From UBA57 sp963577725 (lineage in GTDB: Archaea; Thermoproteota; Nitrososphaeria; Nitrososphaerales; UBA57), in the NCBI GenBank assembly GCA_047517285.1, contig JAKZTE010000004.1, positions 1 to 64,000 on the forward strand: DNA of 64,000 nucleotides, written 5' to 3'. Numbering within the stretch: the stretch's first letter is position 1; every line of letters starts with the position of its first letter. Below the pieces are notes generated by a model. It did no database searches. It saw only the letters and a list, made by a program, of their open reading frames with translations, and was not told the DNA's origin. Shown piece by piece: positions 9,356 through 16,522 of the stretch. A program made the position numbers and the translations under genes.

Positions 9356-9757
9356 CTATTCTTTAGCTTTCTCAGCTGGCTTTTCTTCCGCCTTAGCTTT
9401 CTCAGCTGGCTTTTCTTCCGCCTTAGCTTTCTCAGCTGGCTTTTCTTCCGCCTTAGCTTTCTCAGCTGGCTTTTCTTCCGCCTTCGGAATATTTCTTTTT
9501 AAAATAAATTTTGGTAAATACGTCTTGGCGGTATTTTCATCTTTATAGACATAAAATAAACCAGAAACATAATGTGAACCAGAACTATGAGATAATTTAA
9601 TAGAATAAACTGTGTCAGGATTGATTTTTGCTTCTTTTGCGATTAAAGTAGAAGCTTCACGTCGATTAAATGACGAGTCTTCAACATCGAAAATTGCAGA
9701 GATTTCAGTTCTCTCTAGCAATGGATTTTCTCGTTTTTCAAATTTTGTGAAGTTCAT
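9356..9757 (-). CDS. rps24e: 30S ribosomal protein S24e with a repetitive C-terminal tail
   Basis: 133 residues. Residues 1-~90 match S24e ('ENPLLERTEISAIFDVE', 'RREASTLIAKEAKINPD', 'VYSIKLSHSSGSHYVSG'). The remaining ~43 residues are four tandem copies of a ten-residue unit EKPAEKAKAE, encoded by four 30-bp DNA repeats that are nearly identical (see the repeat entry). The tail is charged, probably disordered or helical, and lies outside the family's normal length of about 100 residues. An almost identical tail occurs on S4. Confidence 0.93.
   Translation of the reverse strand: MNFTKFEKRENPLLERTEISAIFDVEDSSFNRREASTLIAKEAKINPDTVYSIKLSHSSGSHYVSGLFYVYKDENTAKTYLPKFILKRNIPKAEEKPAEKAKAEEKPAEKAKAEEKPAEKAKAEEKPAEKAKE
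9361..9480. repeat. Four tandem 30-bp repeats inside the S24e gene
   Basis: Units at 9361, 9391, 9421 and 9451. The last three are identical and the first differs by one base. They are in frame and encode (minus strand) EKPAEKAKAE. The same 30-bp unit occurs twice at 34331-34390 in the S4 gene in the opposite orientation, with identical codons. Confidence 0.97.
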
Positions 9758-9784
9758 CGATACAAGGCTTAATAATTTCAGCTA

Positions 9785-10312
9785 TTAATACTTTAGTGTA
9801 TTTTCACTAAAACCCATTTCTATTAATATACCTTGAACTTTTATTTTTAATGATTCAGTAACAGAGACTACAACTAGGCCTTCATTTGGTTGACCATAGA
9901 GGACATACGAGTTCAACGGAGCAAAAAGGATTGATGGTAAAGCAAGAAGATCTTCTTCTCCGTCAACAACTACAAGAGAATCAATGTTTTGTGTGATTAA
10001 ATCATGTATTAGAGTAATCGATTCTGTGGACAGAGTGCCTGGAGGATTATTAATGGATCTTTTTTCAGTCCAATATAATTTAGGAAAAGTACGTTTATGC
10101 CTACGTTCCATTAGATCAATAATTTGTATATTAGCTTTAATTCCTAATTTAGAGATATTTTCAGATGACGCGTCTCCGACAGTAATTAAGAATGAATAAT
10201 TATTTATTATGGAATCTATTTCATGAAATGAAGGATTAGGGGAATTTATCAATTCGCCGAAAGGACGTTTAAGAAAACTTCGATATTTTTTTGGAAGATT
10301 TTTTACGTCCAA
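9785..10312 (-). CDS. GTP-dependent dephospho-CoA kinase (DUF359 family)
   Basis: 175 residues, the normal length of the archaeal GTP-dependent dephospho-CoA kinase, which performs the last step of CoA synthesis. Family motifs are visible: 'LKRPFGELI' near the N-terminus, 'VGDASSENI', 'RSINNPPGTLS' and 'VVDGEEDLLALPSILFAP', then 'VLYGQPNEGLVVV'. It lies between Spt4 and S24e, a conserved archaeal arrangement. The preceding CoA step (PPAT) is encoded in this window at 46391-46861. Confidence 0.9.
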   Translation of the reverse strand: MDVKNLPKKYRSFLKRPFGELINSPNPSFHEIDSIINNYSFLITVGDASSENISKLGIKANIQIIDLMERRHKRTFPKLYWTEKRSINNPPGTLSTESITLIHDLITQNIDSLVVVDGEEDLLALPSILFAPLNSYVLYGQPNEGLVVVSVTESLKIKVQGILIEMGFSENTLKY

Positions 10313-10344
10313 TTTACATCATAAGGATTATTAAAAGATTAGAA

Positions 10345-10539
10345 TTAAGATACTTTAATAGCGTATCGACCTGGTTTTGTAAAATCCAATTGTTTAGCAA
10401 CTCGAGATTTATCAGGATTAGATAATACAATTAGACCCGACCAGTCAGTACTTAAATCAGTACCACCGCAACTAGGACAAACACGACCTGAAGATGGTAT
10501 GATGATTTTACATTTTCTGCAGGCGAGTTCTTTAGCCAT
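10345..10539 (-). CDS. spt4: RNA polymerase subunit E'' / transcription elongation factor Spt4
   Basis: 64 residues. The N-terminal zinc ribbon is 'LACRKCKIIIP' and 'RVCPSCGGTDLSTDW', giving two CxxC pairs, followed by the short Spt4 strand region 'GLIVLSNPDKSRVAKQL'. It partners Spt5 to form the processivity factor bound to RNA polymerase. The gene starts two bases after the Rpo7 stop, the standard archaeal rpoE-spt4 pair. Confidence 0.95.
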   Translation of the reverse strand: MAKELACRKCKIIIPSSGRVCPSCGGTDLSTDWSGLIVLSNPDKSRVAKQLDFTKPGRYAIKVS

Positions 10540-10541
10540 TA

Positions 10542-11138
10542 TTATTCAGATTCCTTTTTATTAGAAGCTGTTTTTGAGGTTTTTTTAAGATCTGTTTTTT
10601 TAAGATCTTCTTCAATCCAATCAATTGCGCCAAGAAATGGTTGTCTGCAAGTAACACCAATTTTACCCATAGAACTACCTCGAGCTAGACTCAATGCAGT
10701 TACACGAACTCGCATTTTAGTACCAACACTAATTGTACGACTACTTTGTTGTGCAGTAATCTGACCCTGACGGACATCACTGTTAAGATATTCATCGGTG
10801 ATTTGAGACAAGTGTAATAATGCATCGGTCGGTCCAATTCGAATAAATGCGCCAAAATCAGTAATTTCTACAACTTCACCTTCAACAACTTCTTGTAATT
10901 TAGGCAGGTAAGCAAGAATTTTAAAATTAACATTATGATAAGTAGCTCCATCGCTAGGAAGTATTTTTCCAACCTTATCGGCTTTAACATTAATGATTAG
11001 TATAATATATCCGAATTCAGGAGAAAGCGTACTTTCATACTTAATTTTCAGCATTTTTTCAGCCATTTTATTTAGGGATTCACTAAAGTTTAGTGGTTCT
11101 ACACGTACAACGTCTTCGGCGTCTATAATTTGAAACAT
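10542..11138 (-). CDS. rpoE: RNA polymerase subunit Rpo7 (RpoE')
   Basis: 198 residues. The N-terminal RNP-like tip domain is about 1-80 and an S1/OB domain spans about 82-160 ('GEVVEITDFGAFIRIGPTDALLHLSQI'). Rpo7 pairs with Rpo4 to form the polymerase stalk that binds nascent RNA and helps open promoters. The C-terminal ~22 residues are a Lys-rich extension that contains a perfect in-frame 15-bp tandem duplication (10579-10608, unit KKTDL-like). Rpo4 is not in the window. Confidence 0.95.
   Translation of the reverse strand: MFQIIDAEDVVRVEPLNFSESLNKMAEKMLKIKYESTLSPEFGYIILIINVKADKVGKILPSDGATYHNVNFKILAYLPKLQEVVEGEVVEITDFGAFIRIGPTDALLHLSQITDEYLNSDVRQGQITAQQSSRTISVGTKMRVRVTALSLARGSSMGKIGVTCRQPFLGAIDWIEEDLKKTDLKKTSKTASNKKESE
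10579..10608. repeat. Perfect 15-bp tandem duplication in the Rpo7 tail
   Basis: Two identical 15-base copies, at 10579-10593 and 10594-10608, each T-rich and ending in AAGATCT on the plus strand. The duplication is in frame and doubles a five-residue Lys/Thr/Asp/Leu unit. Confidence 0.9.
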
Positions 11139-11207
11139 ATCTATATACCTAGAATAATGTTAACGCGAAAGGGAACAATATGAATTTTTCGATTTTTGGG
11201 AATCATT

Positions 11208-11606
11208 TCAGCGATTATAACTTATACGCCAGATTAAGCGTTGTTTTTCAATGGTGACCGAATCTATATTGCGATTAACGGCCTTATTGAGTATGCCACG
11301 GTCTAAACTTGCAATTATATCACGGTTTCTAGTCGTATAAGCAAGGAGTTTATCGTCGGTTGTGCCAGAGCCATCGACCTTTTCTTTTGGAATATCTTTA
11401 ATATATTGAAGGGCAAGATTGGCTTCTTTTGAACGTTTAGTTTTAGAGGAATTTTTTCGATCGTGAGAGAGTCCAGATAATTCTTGAACAACGTCGTCAA
11501 TTGTGATGAGATTATAAGATTGGATATCTGACAGGTAATCAGAACTAGGTAGAGGATTATTAGCAACATGAATTAAGAAACTAGTATCAAGTACAATAGT
11601 TCTCAA
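11208..11606 (-). CDS. PIN-domain protein (FCF1/Utp23-like)
   Basis: 132 residues forming a single PIN domain. 'VLDTSFLIHVA' carries the first catalytic Asp, 'ITIDDVVQELSGL' the acidic/Glu helix, and 'GTTDDKLLAYTTRNRDIIASLDRGI' the later acidic residues. The archaeal homologues beside aIF2-gamma and rpoE belong to the rRNA-processing Fcf1/Utp23-like group, so a role in pre-rRNA handling is likely rather than a VapC toxin; no antitoxin gene adjoins it. It lies 4 bp after aIF2-gamma. Confidence 0.8.
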   Translation of the reverse strand: MRTIVLDTSFLIHVANNPLPSSDYLSDIQSYNLITIDDVVQELSGLSHDRKNSSKTKRSKEANLALQYIKDIPKEKVDGSGTTDDKLLAYTTRNRDIIASLDRGILNKAVNRNIDSVTIEKQRLIWRISYNR

Positions 11607-11610
11607 GATG

Positions 11611-12852
11611 TTAAGAGATTACCCCCGCTCCAATCAGACGCCAGCGATCTCCAAGTCTTCGACTAATAGATAATCGACTTTTTTGTTCTGCGGTAATAGG
11701 ACGTCGTAAATCAATAGTAGCTTTGTCATTACTCACACTAGTAACCACTCCTGCAGTAACTGCAGTACCCGAGTTTATTCGTAATGCTTCATTTCGCTTT
11801 AATTTTTCTACTTTTACCATATCACCTGAACCAATAGCAAAATCAAAGAGATCGAGGTCGACATTAATAGAATAATATGTTTCAGGAATCTCATTTGGAT
11901 GTCCAACAACTGATCCAACGAAAGAATCGCTTTTTGTTAGAGATGGATCCAAGTCTGTTCCAATTGCAACTAATCCACTAGGATAAACTTTATCCATTAA
12001 TCCAGCACTGCTACTTAAGCTAGAAATTTTGCTGAAGAGAGGTTGATATTTATCAGATTTTTTATTAAGAGATCCAGGTCGGATTTCGATTTCATCTCCT
12101 ACTTCAAAAATTCCTTTAGATAGTGAACCTCCTAATACACCACCGACCAGTTTAGTTAATGGTATTCCAGGACGATTTATATCAAAAGAACGTAGGACTT
12201 GGAGAGATGGTGGAGATTGTTCATCTTTGTCAGGAGTTTTGATATTATCTTCTATTGCAGAAATTAAAGCGTCAATATTAAGCCCGTGCTGAGCAGATAT
12301 TGGAATAATAGGAGCTTTTTCAGCAACAGTGCCTTTGATAAATTGTTTAATTTGTTTGTAGTTATTTTTAGCTTCTTTGGTAGATACCAAATCAACTTTG
12401 TTCTGGGCAATGACAATTTGTTTAGTGCCAAGCATCTGTAACGCAAGAAGATGTTCACGCGTTTGAGGTTTTGGAACTTCTTCATTAGCAGATATAATTA
12501 AAATAGCTCCGTCAATTAAAGCGGCGCCAGACAACATGTTGGCCATTAAACTTTCATGTCCAGGAACGTCTACAAAACTTATAACACGTTGTAATTTACC
12601 TTTAGTTTTACATTTAGAGCAAGATTCTTGAGTTGAATAATTATAAGGTCCTTCACATTTACATTGATAGAAACCGGCGTCTGCATATCCTACTTTAATA
12701 GTAATTCCTCGACGAAGTTCTTCACTATGAGCACTTGTCCATTTACCTGTAATTGCATCAACGATTGTACTTTTACCATGATCTACATGACCGGCAGTAC
12801 CAATATTTATCTCAGGTTGACATGGAATTTTTTGCATAATATGAATCAGCAT
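11611..12852 (-). CDS. eif2g: Translation initiation factor aIF2 subunit gamma
   Basis: 413 residues. This is the GTPase subunit that carries initiator Met-tRNA to the small subunit. G motifs are present: 'GHVDHGKST' (G1), 'RGITIKVG' (G2), 'VDVPGHESLM' (G3), 'AQNKVDLV' (G4) and 'PISAQHG' (G5). A zinc knuckle CxC...CxxC lies between G2 and G3 ('QCKCEG', 'CSKCKT'). Two beta-barrel domains follow. The first ATG gives a five-residue longer protein; the ATG at 12837 (Met-Gln-Lys-Ile-Pro) is an equally good start. Confidence 0.95.
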   Translation of the reverse strand: MLIHIMQKIPCQPEINIGTAGHVDHGKSTIVDAITGKWTSAHSEELRRGITIKVGYADAGFYQCKCEGPYNYSTQESCSKCKTKGKLQRVISFVDVPGHESLMANMLSGAALIDGAILIISANEEVPKPQTREHLLALQMLGTKQIVIAQNKVDLVSTKEAKNNYKQIKQFIKGTVAEKAPIIPISAQHGLNIDALISAIEDNIKTPDKDEQSPPSLQVLRSFDINRPGIPLTKLVGGVLGGSLSKGIFEVGDEIEIRPGSLNKKSDKYQPLFSKISSLSSSAGLMDKVYPSGLVAIGTDLDPSLTKSDSFVGSVVGHPNEIPETYYSINVDLDLFDFAIGSGDMVKVEKLKRNEALRINSGTAVTAGVVTSVSNDKATIDLRRPITAEQKSRLSISRRLGDRWRLIGAGVIS

Positions 12853-12872
12853 TAATTGAATTTATTATTATC

Positions 12873-13262
12873 TTATTCTTTGGTCTTAGCTTCTTCAGCT
12901 GGCTTATCAAGAATTAGATTGCCCTTAATTAGAATTGTATTAATTTGGTAGGTTTCGTCAGAAATCATACTGCCACGAACAATTTTTCGTTTTTGCATAC
13001 CTTTAACTTTAGAGCGAAATCCAACACCTGATGTTAAAAGTATGTTATTTCTTGCACTCCCATGAACATCACTTCGCATTGGAAATCCGACTTTATCGCT
13101 TCCTCCACTAATTTTGAGAGTTCCATCAATATCTACAATAGTAGCATCTATTTCTTGACCAATTTTCATACCCATCAAGGTTTGGGCTGATTTATCTTTA
13201 ATATCCTTAGTTATGGATTTCCCTGTTTTAGGATCTGAAACTACAATTTTGAATTCTGCCAA
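12873..13262 (-). CDS. rps6e: 30S ribosomal protein S6e
   Basis: 129 residues, the archaeal length, with family motifs 'FKIVVSDPKTGKSI', 'GSDKVGFPMRSDVHG' and 'RKIVRGSMISDET'. The C-terminus ends in 'DKPAEEAKTKE'. Its DNA (12885-12905) differs at only two of 21 positions from part of the repeat in S24e and S4, so it looks like a single decayed copy of that tail. It sits between aIF5B and aIF2-gamma in the leftward operon. Confidence 0.94.
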   Translation of the reverse strand: MAEFKIVVSDPKTGKSITKDIKDKSAQTLMGMKIGQEIDATIVDIDGTLKISGGSDKVGFPMRSDVHGSARNNILLTSGVGFRSKVKGMQKRKIVRGSMISDETYQINTILIKGNLILDKPAEEAKTKE

Positions 13263-13310
13263 AGTAACATTTCACTTCTTTTTTATATCTATAAATCTTT
13301 TTGAAATATA

Positions 13311-15083
13311 TTAAAATCCATACAAAGGTGAAACTTTACGTCGTAAGGTAATAATTTCGTCTAAAATATTAGATTCATCGTCAGATAATGAATCATGATA
13401 TCGCCCTTTTAATAATCTGACGCCTATGTTATTAGGCAAAGAATATAAAATTTCACTTTCACGAATAGTACGTCCAATAACAGGTTCGTTCATTGAGATA
13501 GCGACTTCACTGCCTTTAGCTGCTTGTTTAATATTTTCGCCATTATCTTCAATTTGTTTAATAACGCCAACTTCTTTACCTGTAGAATTTATTATAATAG
13601 ATTTTTGTTTTAAGGAACCGCCAAGAATTTTCACACCGCATACGGCAGGACCGTTTCTTCGAAAGACCATTCCTTTTATTAGTTGAAATTTACAGGGCAT
13701 CATTATCGAATCGAGTTCAGTTCTTTGCATGTTTTCCTTATCAGAAGTTACCCAATCCCTATATTCATCGACTAGATCATAAAGGACAGGTTGTGAGAAT
13801 ATTCTTATTCCATTTTTATTTGCTTCGTGTTTAGCATCATCAAGAATTTTAACACCAAATGCAAGAATACTTCCTAAATATTTATCAGTTTCAGTAATTA
13901 CTTGAGCCTTAACTACGTCCTTTCTGGAAACCATTCCGGTATCAGCAGTACTAATTGAGATATCATTTTCTTTTAGAGTGTCTACAACAGCTTCAAGGGA
14001 ACCAAGGGTGTCAGCTTTTACAATAATACCAACACTATCGGTTTCGACAAAAATTGATTTAATCTCGGATTCGATTTCATTTTTTACTGAATCAATATTA
14101 CCATCAGTAATGCCAATTATCGGTGAACCTCCAAGAACTCCGTCTAAATCAGAAGTAGAAATTTTTACACCAGAAGCAGCCACTACTCGATCAACAGGAG
14201 TGAATTTATCGCGTGGATCTCGCATTTCATCTAACGGTTTTGGCATAAATATCGCTTTAATTTTTGTAGTAACGGCGCCATCTTTCTTTGCTACTGCGAC
14301 TTCGTCGTGTTTATTTAATACTCCATCAGTGAGAATAATATTAGCAGTATCTCCCAAACCAGGTTCTTCAGTAACTTCTAGAACTATTCCTCGAGTATTA
14401 TCACTAACAATAAGTTTTTGTTTTAGGTAACTTTGAGTTAGACCAATCAATAATGAAATTAATTCAGGTATTCCTTCTCCTGTTTTCGCACTAACAGGAA
14501 CTATTGCAACTTGTTTTTGTGGGTCTTGTAATCTATAAAATGCTTCAGATTGTATTCCATATCTCGATAGTTCGCCGACTACATTGTATATTCTTCCATC
14601 AAGATTATTTTGAGTAGTTTCGTCTAGTTGTTTTAATGATGAAGTTAAGCTTGAAGAAGGTCGCCATCCAGGCACGGTATCAAGTTTGTTAAGTGCTATT
14701 AGAAAAGGAACCTTACGTTTCCTGAGTATGTCAAGACTTTCACGCGTTTGTACTTCAAGACCTTTCATAGCGTCAATTACAAGAATAGAGATATCTGAAG
14801 CAGAACCTCCACGATTTCTAAGATTAGTAAACACAGCATGTCCAGGCGTGTCGATAACAAGTATACCAGGAATATCAATTTTTCCACCTACTTTTTGGAG
14901 AAGATCGCCGCAAAGTTGTTCTAGAGTTTCAATAGGAAAGAAACTTGCGCCAATATGTTGAGTAATACCTCCTGCTTCACGAGATTGAACAGCTGTTCCA
15001 CGAATTTTATCCAAAAGTGAGGTTTTACCAGAATCAATGTGGCCCAATACTACAACAATTGGTTGTCTAAATTTAGAATTCAT
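13311..15083 (-). CDS. infB: Translation initiation factor aIF5B (IF2-like GTPase)
   Basis: About 590 residues, the archaeal length without the eukaryotic N-terminal extension. It is the GTPase that promotes subunit joining. Motifs: 'VLGHIDSGKTSLLD' (G1, with Ile-Asp in place of Val-Asp), 'GGITQHIGA' (G2), 'DTPGHAVFTNLR' (G3), 'ALNKLDTV' (G4) and 'VSAKTGEG' (G5). The start is set at the ATG at 15083 rather than the in-frame TTG six bases earlier. The 43-bp gap to ndk is A/T-rich. Confidence 0.95.
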   Translation of the reverse strand: MNSKFRQPIVVVLGHIDSGKTSLLDKIRGTAVQSREAGGITQHIGASFFPIETLEQLCGDLLQKVGGKIDIPGILVIDTPGHAVFTNLRNRGGSASDISILVIDAMKGLEVQTRESLDILRKRKVPFLIALNKLDTVPGWRPSSSLTSSLKQLDETTQNNLDGRIYNVVGELSRYGIQSEAFYRLQDPQKQVAIVPVSAKTGEGIPELISLLIGLTQSYLKQKLIVSDNTRGIVLEVTEEPGLGDTANIILTDGVLNKHDEVAVAKKDGAVTTKIKAIFMPKPLDEMRDPRDKFTPVDRVVAASGVKISTSDLDGVLGGSPIIGITDGNIDSVKNEIESEIKSIFVETDSVGIIVKADTLGSLEAVVDTLKENDISISTADTGMVSRKDVVKAQVITETDKYLGSILAFGVKILDDAKHEANKNGIRIFSQPVLYDLVDEYRDWVTSDKENMQRTELDSIMMPCKFQLIKGMVFRRNGPAVCGVKILGGSLKQKSIIINSTGKEVGVIKQIEDNGENIKQAAKGSEVAISMNEPVIGRTIRESEILYSLPNNIGVRLLKGRYHDSLSDDESNILDEIITLRRKVSPLYGF

Positions 15084-15131
15084 TATCAATCATCTACAAT
15101 TAGTAATGTAAAAGGTCTTTATTTAGAATTA

Positions 15132-15536
15132 TTAAATATTAGATAAAATATTAAATTCTCTTTCGAAACTATCTACAGAGTCAGATGCATGTATTACATT
15201 TTCAGTATGACTTAAGCCAAAATCACCTCGAATTGTACCAGATGCTGCTTTAAGAGAGTTTGTTGCTCCAACCATCTGTCTGACAACCTCAATCGCAGAA
15301 TTACCTTCCAAAACAACTTGAACTATTGGACCTGAAGTTACGTAATCAATGAGTTCAGAAAAGAATGGTTTCTCTTTATGTATTGAATAAAGGTCAGAAG
15401 CTTGATCAGAGTTCATTGTTAACATACGAACATGTAAGATGTTAAAACCACGTTCTTCAAAACGACTTATTATATCACCAATGTGTCTTTTTTTTACACC
15501 GTCCGGTTTGATTAGAATAAGAGTTTTGTCAGTCAA
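15132..15536 (-). CDS. ndk: Nucleoside diphosphate kinase
   Basis: 134 residues, the standard size. It exchanges gamma phosphates between NTPs and NDPs. 'TLILIKPDGVKKRHIG' is the N-terminal strand and nucleotide loop; the phosphorylated histidine is His116 in 'ENVIHASDS', preceded by 'GTIRGDFG'. The start overlaps the L24e stop codon by four bases (ATGA-type coupling). The placement L24e-ndk-aIF5B is common in archaea. Confidence 0.96.
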   Translation of the reverse strand: MTDKTLILIKPDGVKKRHIGDIISRFEERGFNILHVRMLTMNSDQASDLYSIHKEKPFFSELIDYVTSGPIVQVVLEGNSAIEVVRQMVGATNSLKAASGTIRGDFGLSHTENVIHASDSVDSFEREFNILSNI

Positions 15537-15718
15537 ACTACCGACTTTCCTTTTCTAGCCCATTTATATTTTCTATAATCACGTTTAAGATCCAGAACAT
15601 TTTTTCTACACTTAGAAGAACAAAACCAACTAATATCTCCGTTATTTTTAATATACATAGTGCCATTACCGAATTCTATTTCTTTTCCGCAAAAAGTACA
15701 TTTTTTTAATGATAGCAA
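15533..15718 (-). CDS. rpl24e: 50S ribosomal protein L24e
   Basis: 61 residues, complete. The zinc-binding pattern 'CTFCGKEIEFGNGTMY' plus 'WFCSSKCRKN' gives CxxC and CxxxC pairs, and the C-terminus 'LKRDYRKYKWARKGK' is the typical basic tail. It binds 23S rRNA in the large subunit and lies 10 bp after S28e. Confidence 0.95.
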   Translation of the reverse strand: MLSLKKCTFCGKEIEFGNGTMYIKNNGDISWFCSSKCRKNVLDLKRDYRKYKWARKGKSVV

Positions 15719-15728
15719 ATATAACCGT

Positions 15729-15947
15729 CTACCTTATCTTACGAGCTTCTCTTTCAATTTCACGAAGTATAATTATGTCATTCATACGGACAGGTCCTTT
15801 AACATTTCTTGTGAGAATACGTCCTTTATCTTTTCCATCTAAGATTTTTACTCGAACTTGTGTAATTTCACCAGCAACGCCAGTGCGTCCAACGATTTGT
15901 ATTACTTCACAAGGAGTTTTATCTTCGTGAATTTCCTTAGAGCTCAT
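15729..15947 (-). CDS. rps28e: 30S ribosomal protein S28e
   Basis: 72 residues, matching the family's length. The signature 'VGRTGVAGEITQVRVKIL' and the near-invariant 'RNVKGPVRMNDIIILRE' C-terminal half are present; it forms an OB-fold in the platform of the small subunit. It lies between L7Ae and L24e. Confidence 0.96.
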   Translation of the reverse strand: MSSKEIHEDKTPCEVIQIVGRTGVAGEITQVRVKILDGKDKGRILTRNVKGPVRMNDIIILREIEREARKIR

Positions 15948-15957
15948 GGATTATGAT

Positions 15958-16329
15958 CTAACCTTTTAGATTATTTAGTGAATCAAGAATTTTATCAAGA
16001 GTTGCTTTTGCATCGCCGGGTTCAACAATACAAGCTACTGCTGTGCCTATATCAATACTAATTGCTTGACCAATTAATTCCTTTTGTGGTACAAATACAA
16101 ATGGAATTTTCATTTCGTTACATAAAATAGGAATATGTGCAACAACTTCAGGTGGATCTACATCTTCAGCAATAATAACTAATTTAGCAATTCCGCGTTC
16201 AATAGCCTTAGTAGCTTCGTTGGTGCCTTTTCTGATTTTGCCAGTCTGTTTTGCTTGTCGAAGAGCTTCATAACTTGCTTCGGCTATTTCTTTTGGAATT
16301 TCAACTTTGACGTAATAAGGCTTAGACAT
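15958..16329 (-). CDS. rpl7ae: 50S ribosomal protein L7Ae
   Basis: About 123 residues from the ATG at 16329; an in-frame TTG 18 bases upstream would add six. It binds kink-turns in 23S rRNA, C/D and H/ACA guide RNAs and RNase P RNA. Motifs: 'GKIRKGTNEATKAIERG' (K-turn binding loop), 'LVIIAEDVDPPEVVAHIP', and 'LGQAIS'-like 'ELIGQAISIDIGTAVACIV'. It heads the leftward operon and is divergent from trpE across about 190 bp. Confidence 0.95.
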   Translation of the reverse strand: MSKPYYVKVEIPKEIAEASYEALRQAKQTGKIRKGTNEATKAIERGIAKLVIIAEDVDPPEVVAHIPILCNEMKIPFVFVPQKELIGQAISIDIGTAVACIVEPGDAKATLDKILDSLNNLKG

Positions 16330-16400
16330 ACTATCTATTTCTCGCAATTTACTGGAATATAACTTCTTGGTTTAGTATTCAACAAATCAGATTGTCAATG

Positions 16401-16419
16401 AAATATCTTTTTGATATTT
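16401..16419. promoter_or_regulatory. Perfect 7-5-7 inverted repeat upstream of the trp promoter
   Basis: AAATATC, five T residues, then GATATTT. It lies in the L7Ae/trpE divergent region about 30 bp before the trp TATA-like box, a plausible operator site. AT-rich composition makes chance occurrence possible. Confidence 0.35.
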
Positions 16420-16448
16420 TGTTGGATGGCAAGATTATCTGTAATTTA

Positions 16449-16458
16449 TTTAAATATA
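16449..16458 (+). promoter_or_regulatory. TATA-like box for the trp operon
   Basis: TTTAAATATA, close to the archaeal TATA consensus. Transcription would start about 25 bp downstream (about 16478-16482), leaving a leader of about 40-45 nt before the trpE GTG, unlike several leaderless genes in this window. Confidence 0.5.
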
Positions 16459-16488
16459 TACAAATTATAATAAGTAATTGTGAGTAAT

Positions 16489-16515
16489 ATGGGCGATCGT
16501 TTTTGGCACGAATAA
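16489..16515 (+). CDS. Possible eight-codon leader ORF containing a Trp codon, ahead of trpE
   Basis: ATG at 16489 to TAA at 16515 encodes MGDRFWHE. It lies between the predicted transcription start and the trpE GTG at 16523, ending seven bases before it. The single tryptophan codon suggests a regulatory leader peptide, but an ORF this short can arise by chance and no transcription-attenuation precedent in this lineage is assumed. Confidence 0.25.
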   Translation: MGDRFWHE

Positions 16516-16522
16516 ATTTAGA

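Noticed and set aside
9361..9480. CRISPR-like array of 30-bp units
   Set aside because: Units abut with no spacers and are in frame within S24e, so it is a coding tandem repeat.
11208..11606. VapC toxin of a toxin-antitoxin pair
   Set aside because: No antitoxin gene is adjacent and the gene is embedded in a conserved translation/transcription operon, fitting the Fcf1/Utp23-like PIN group.
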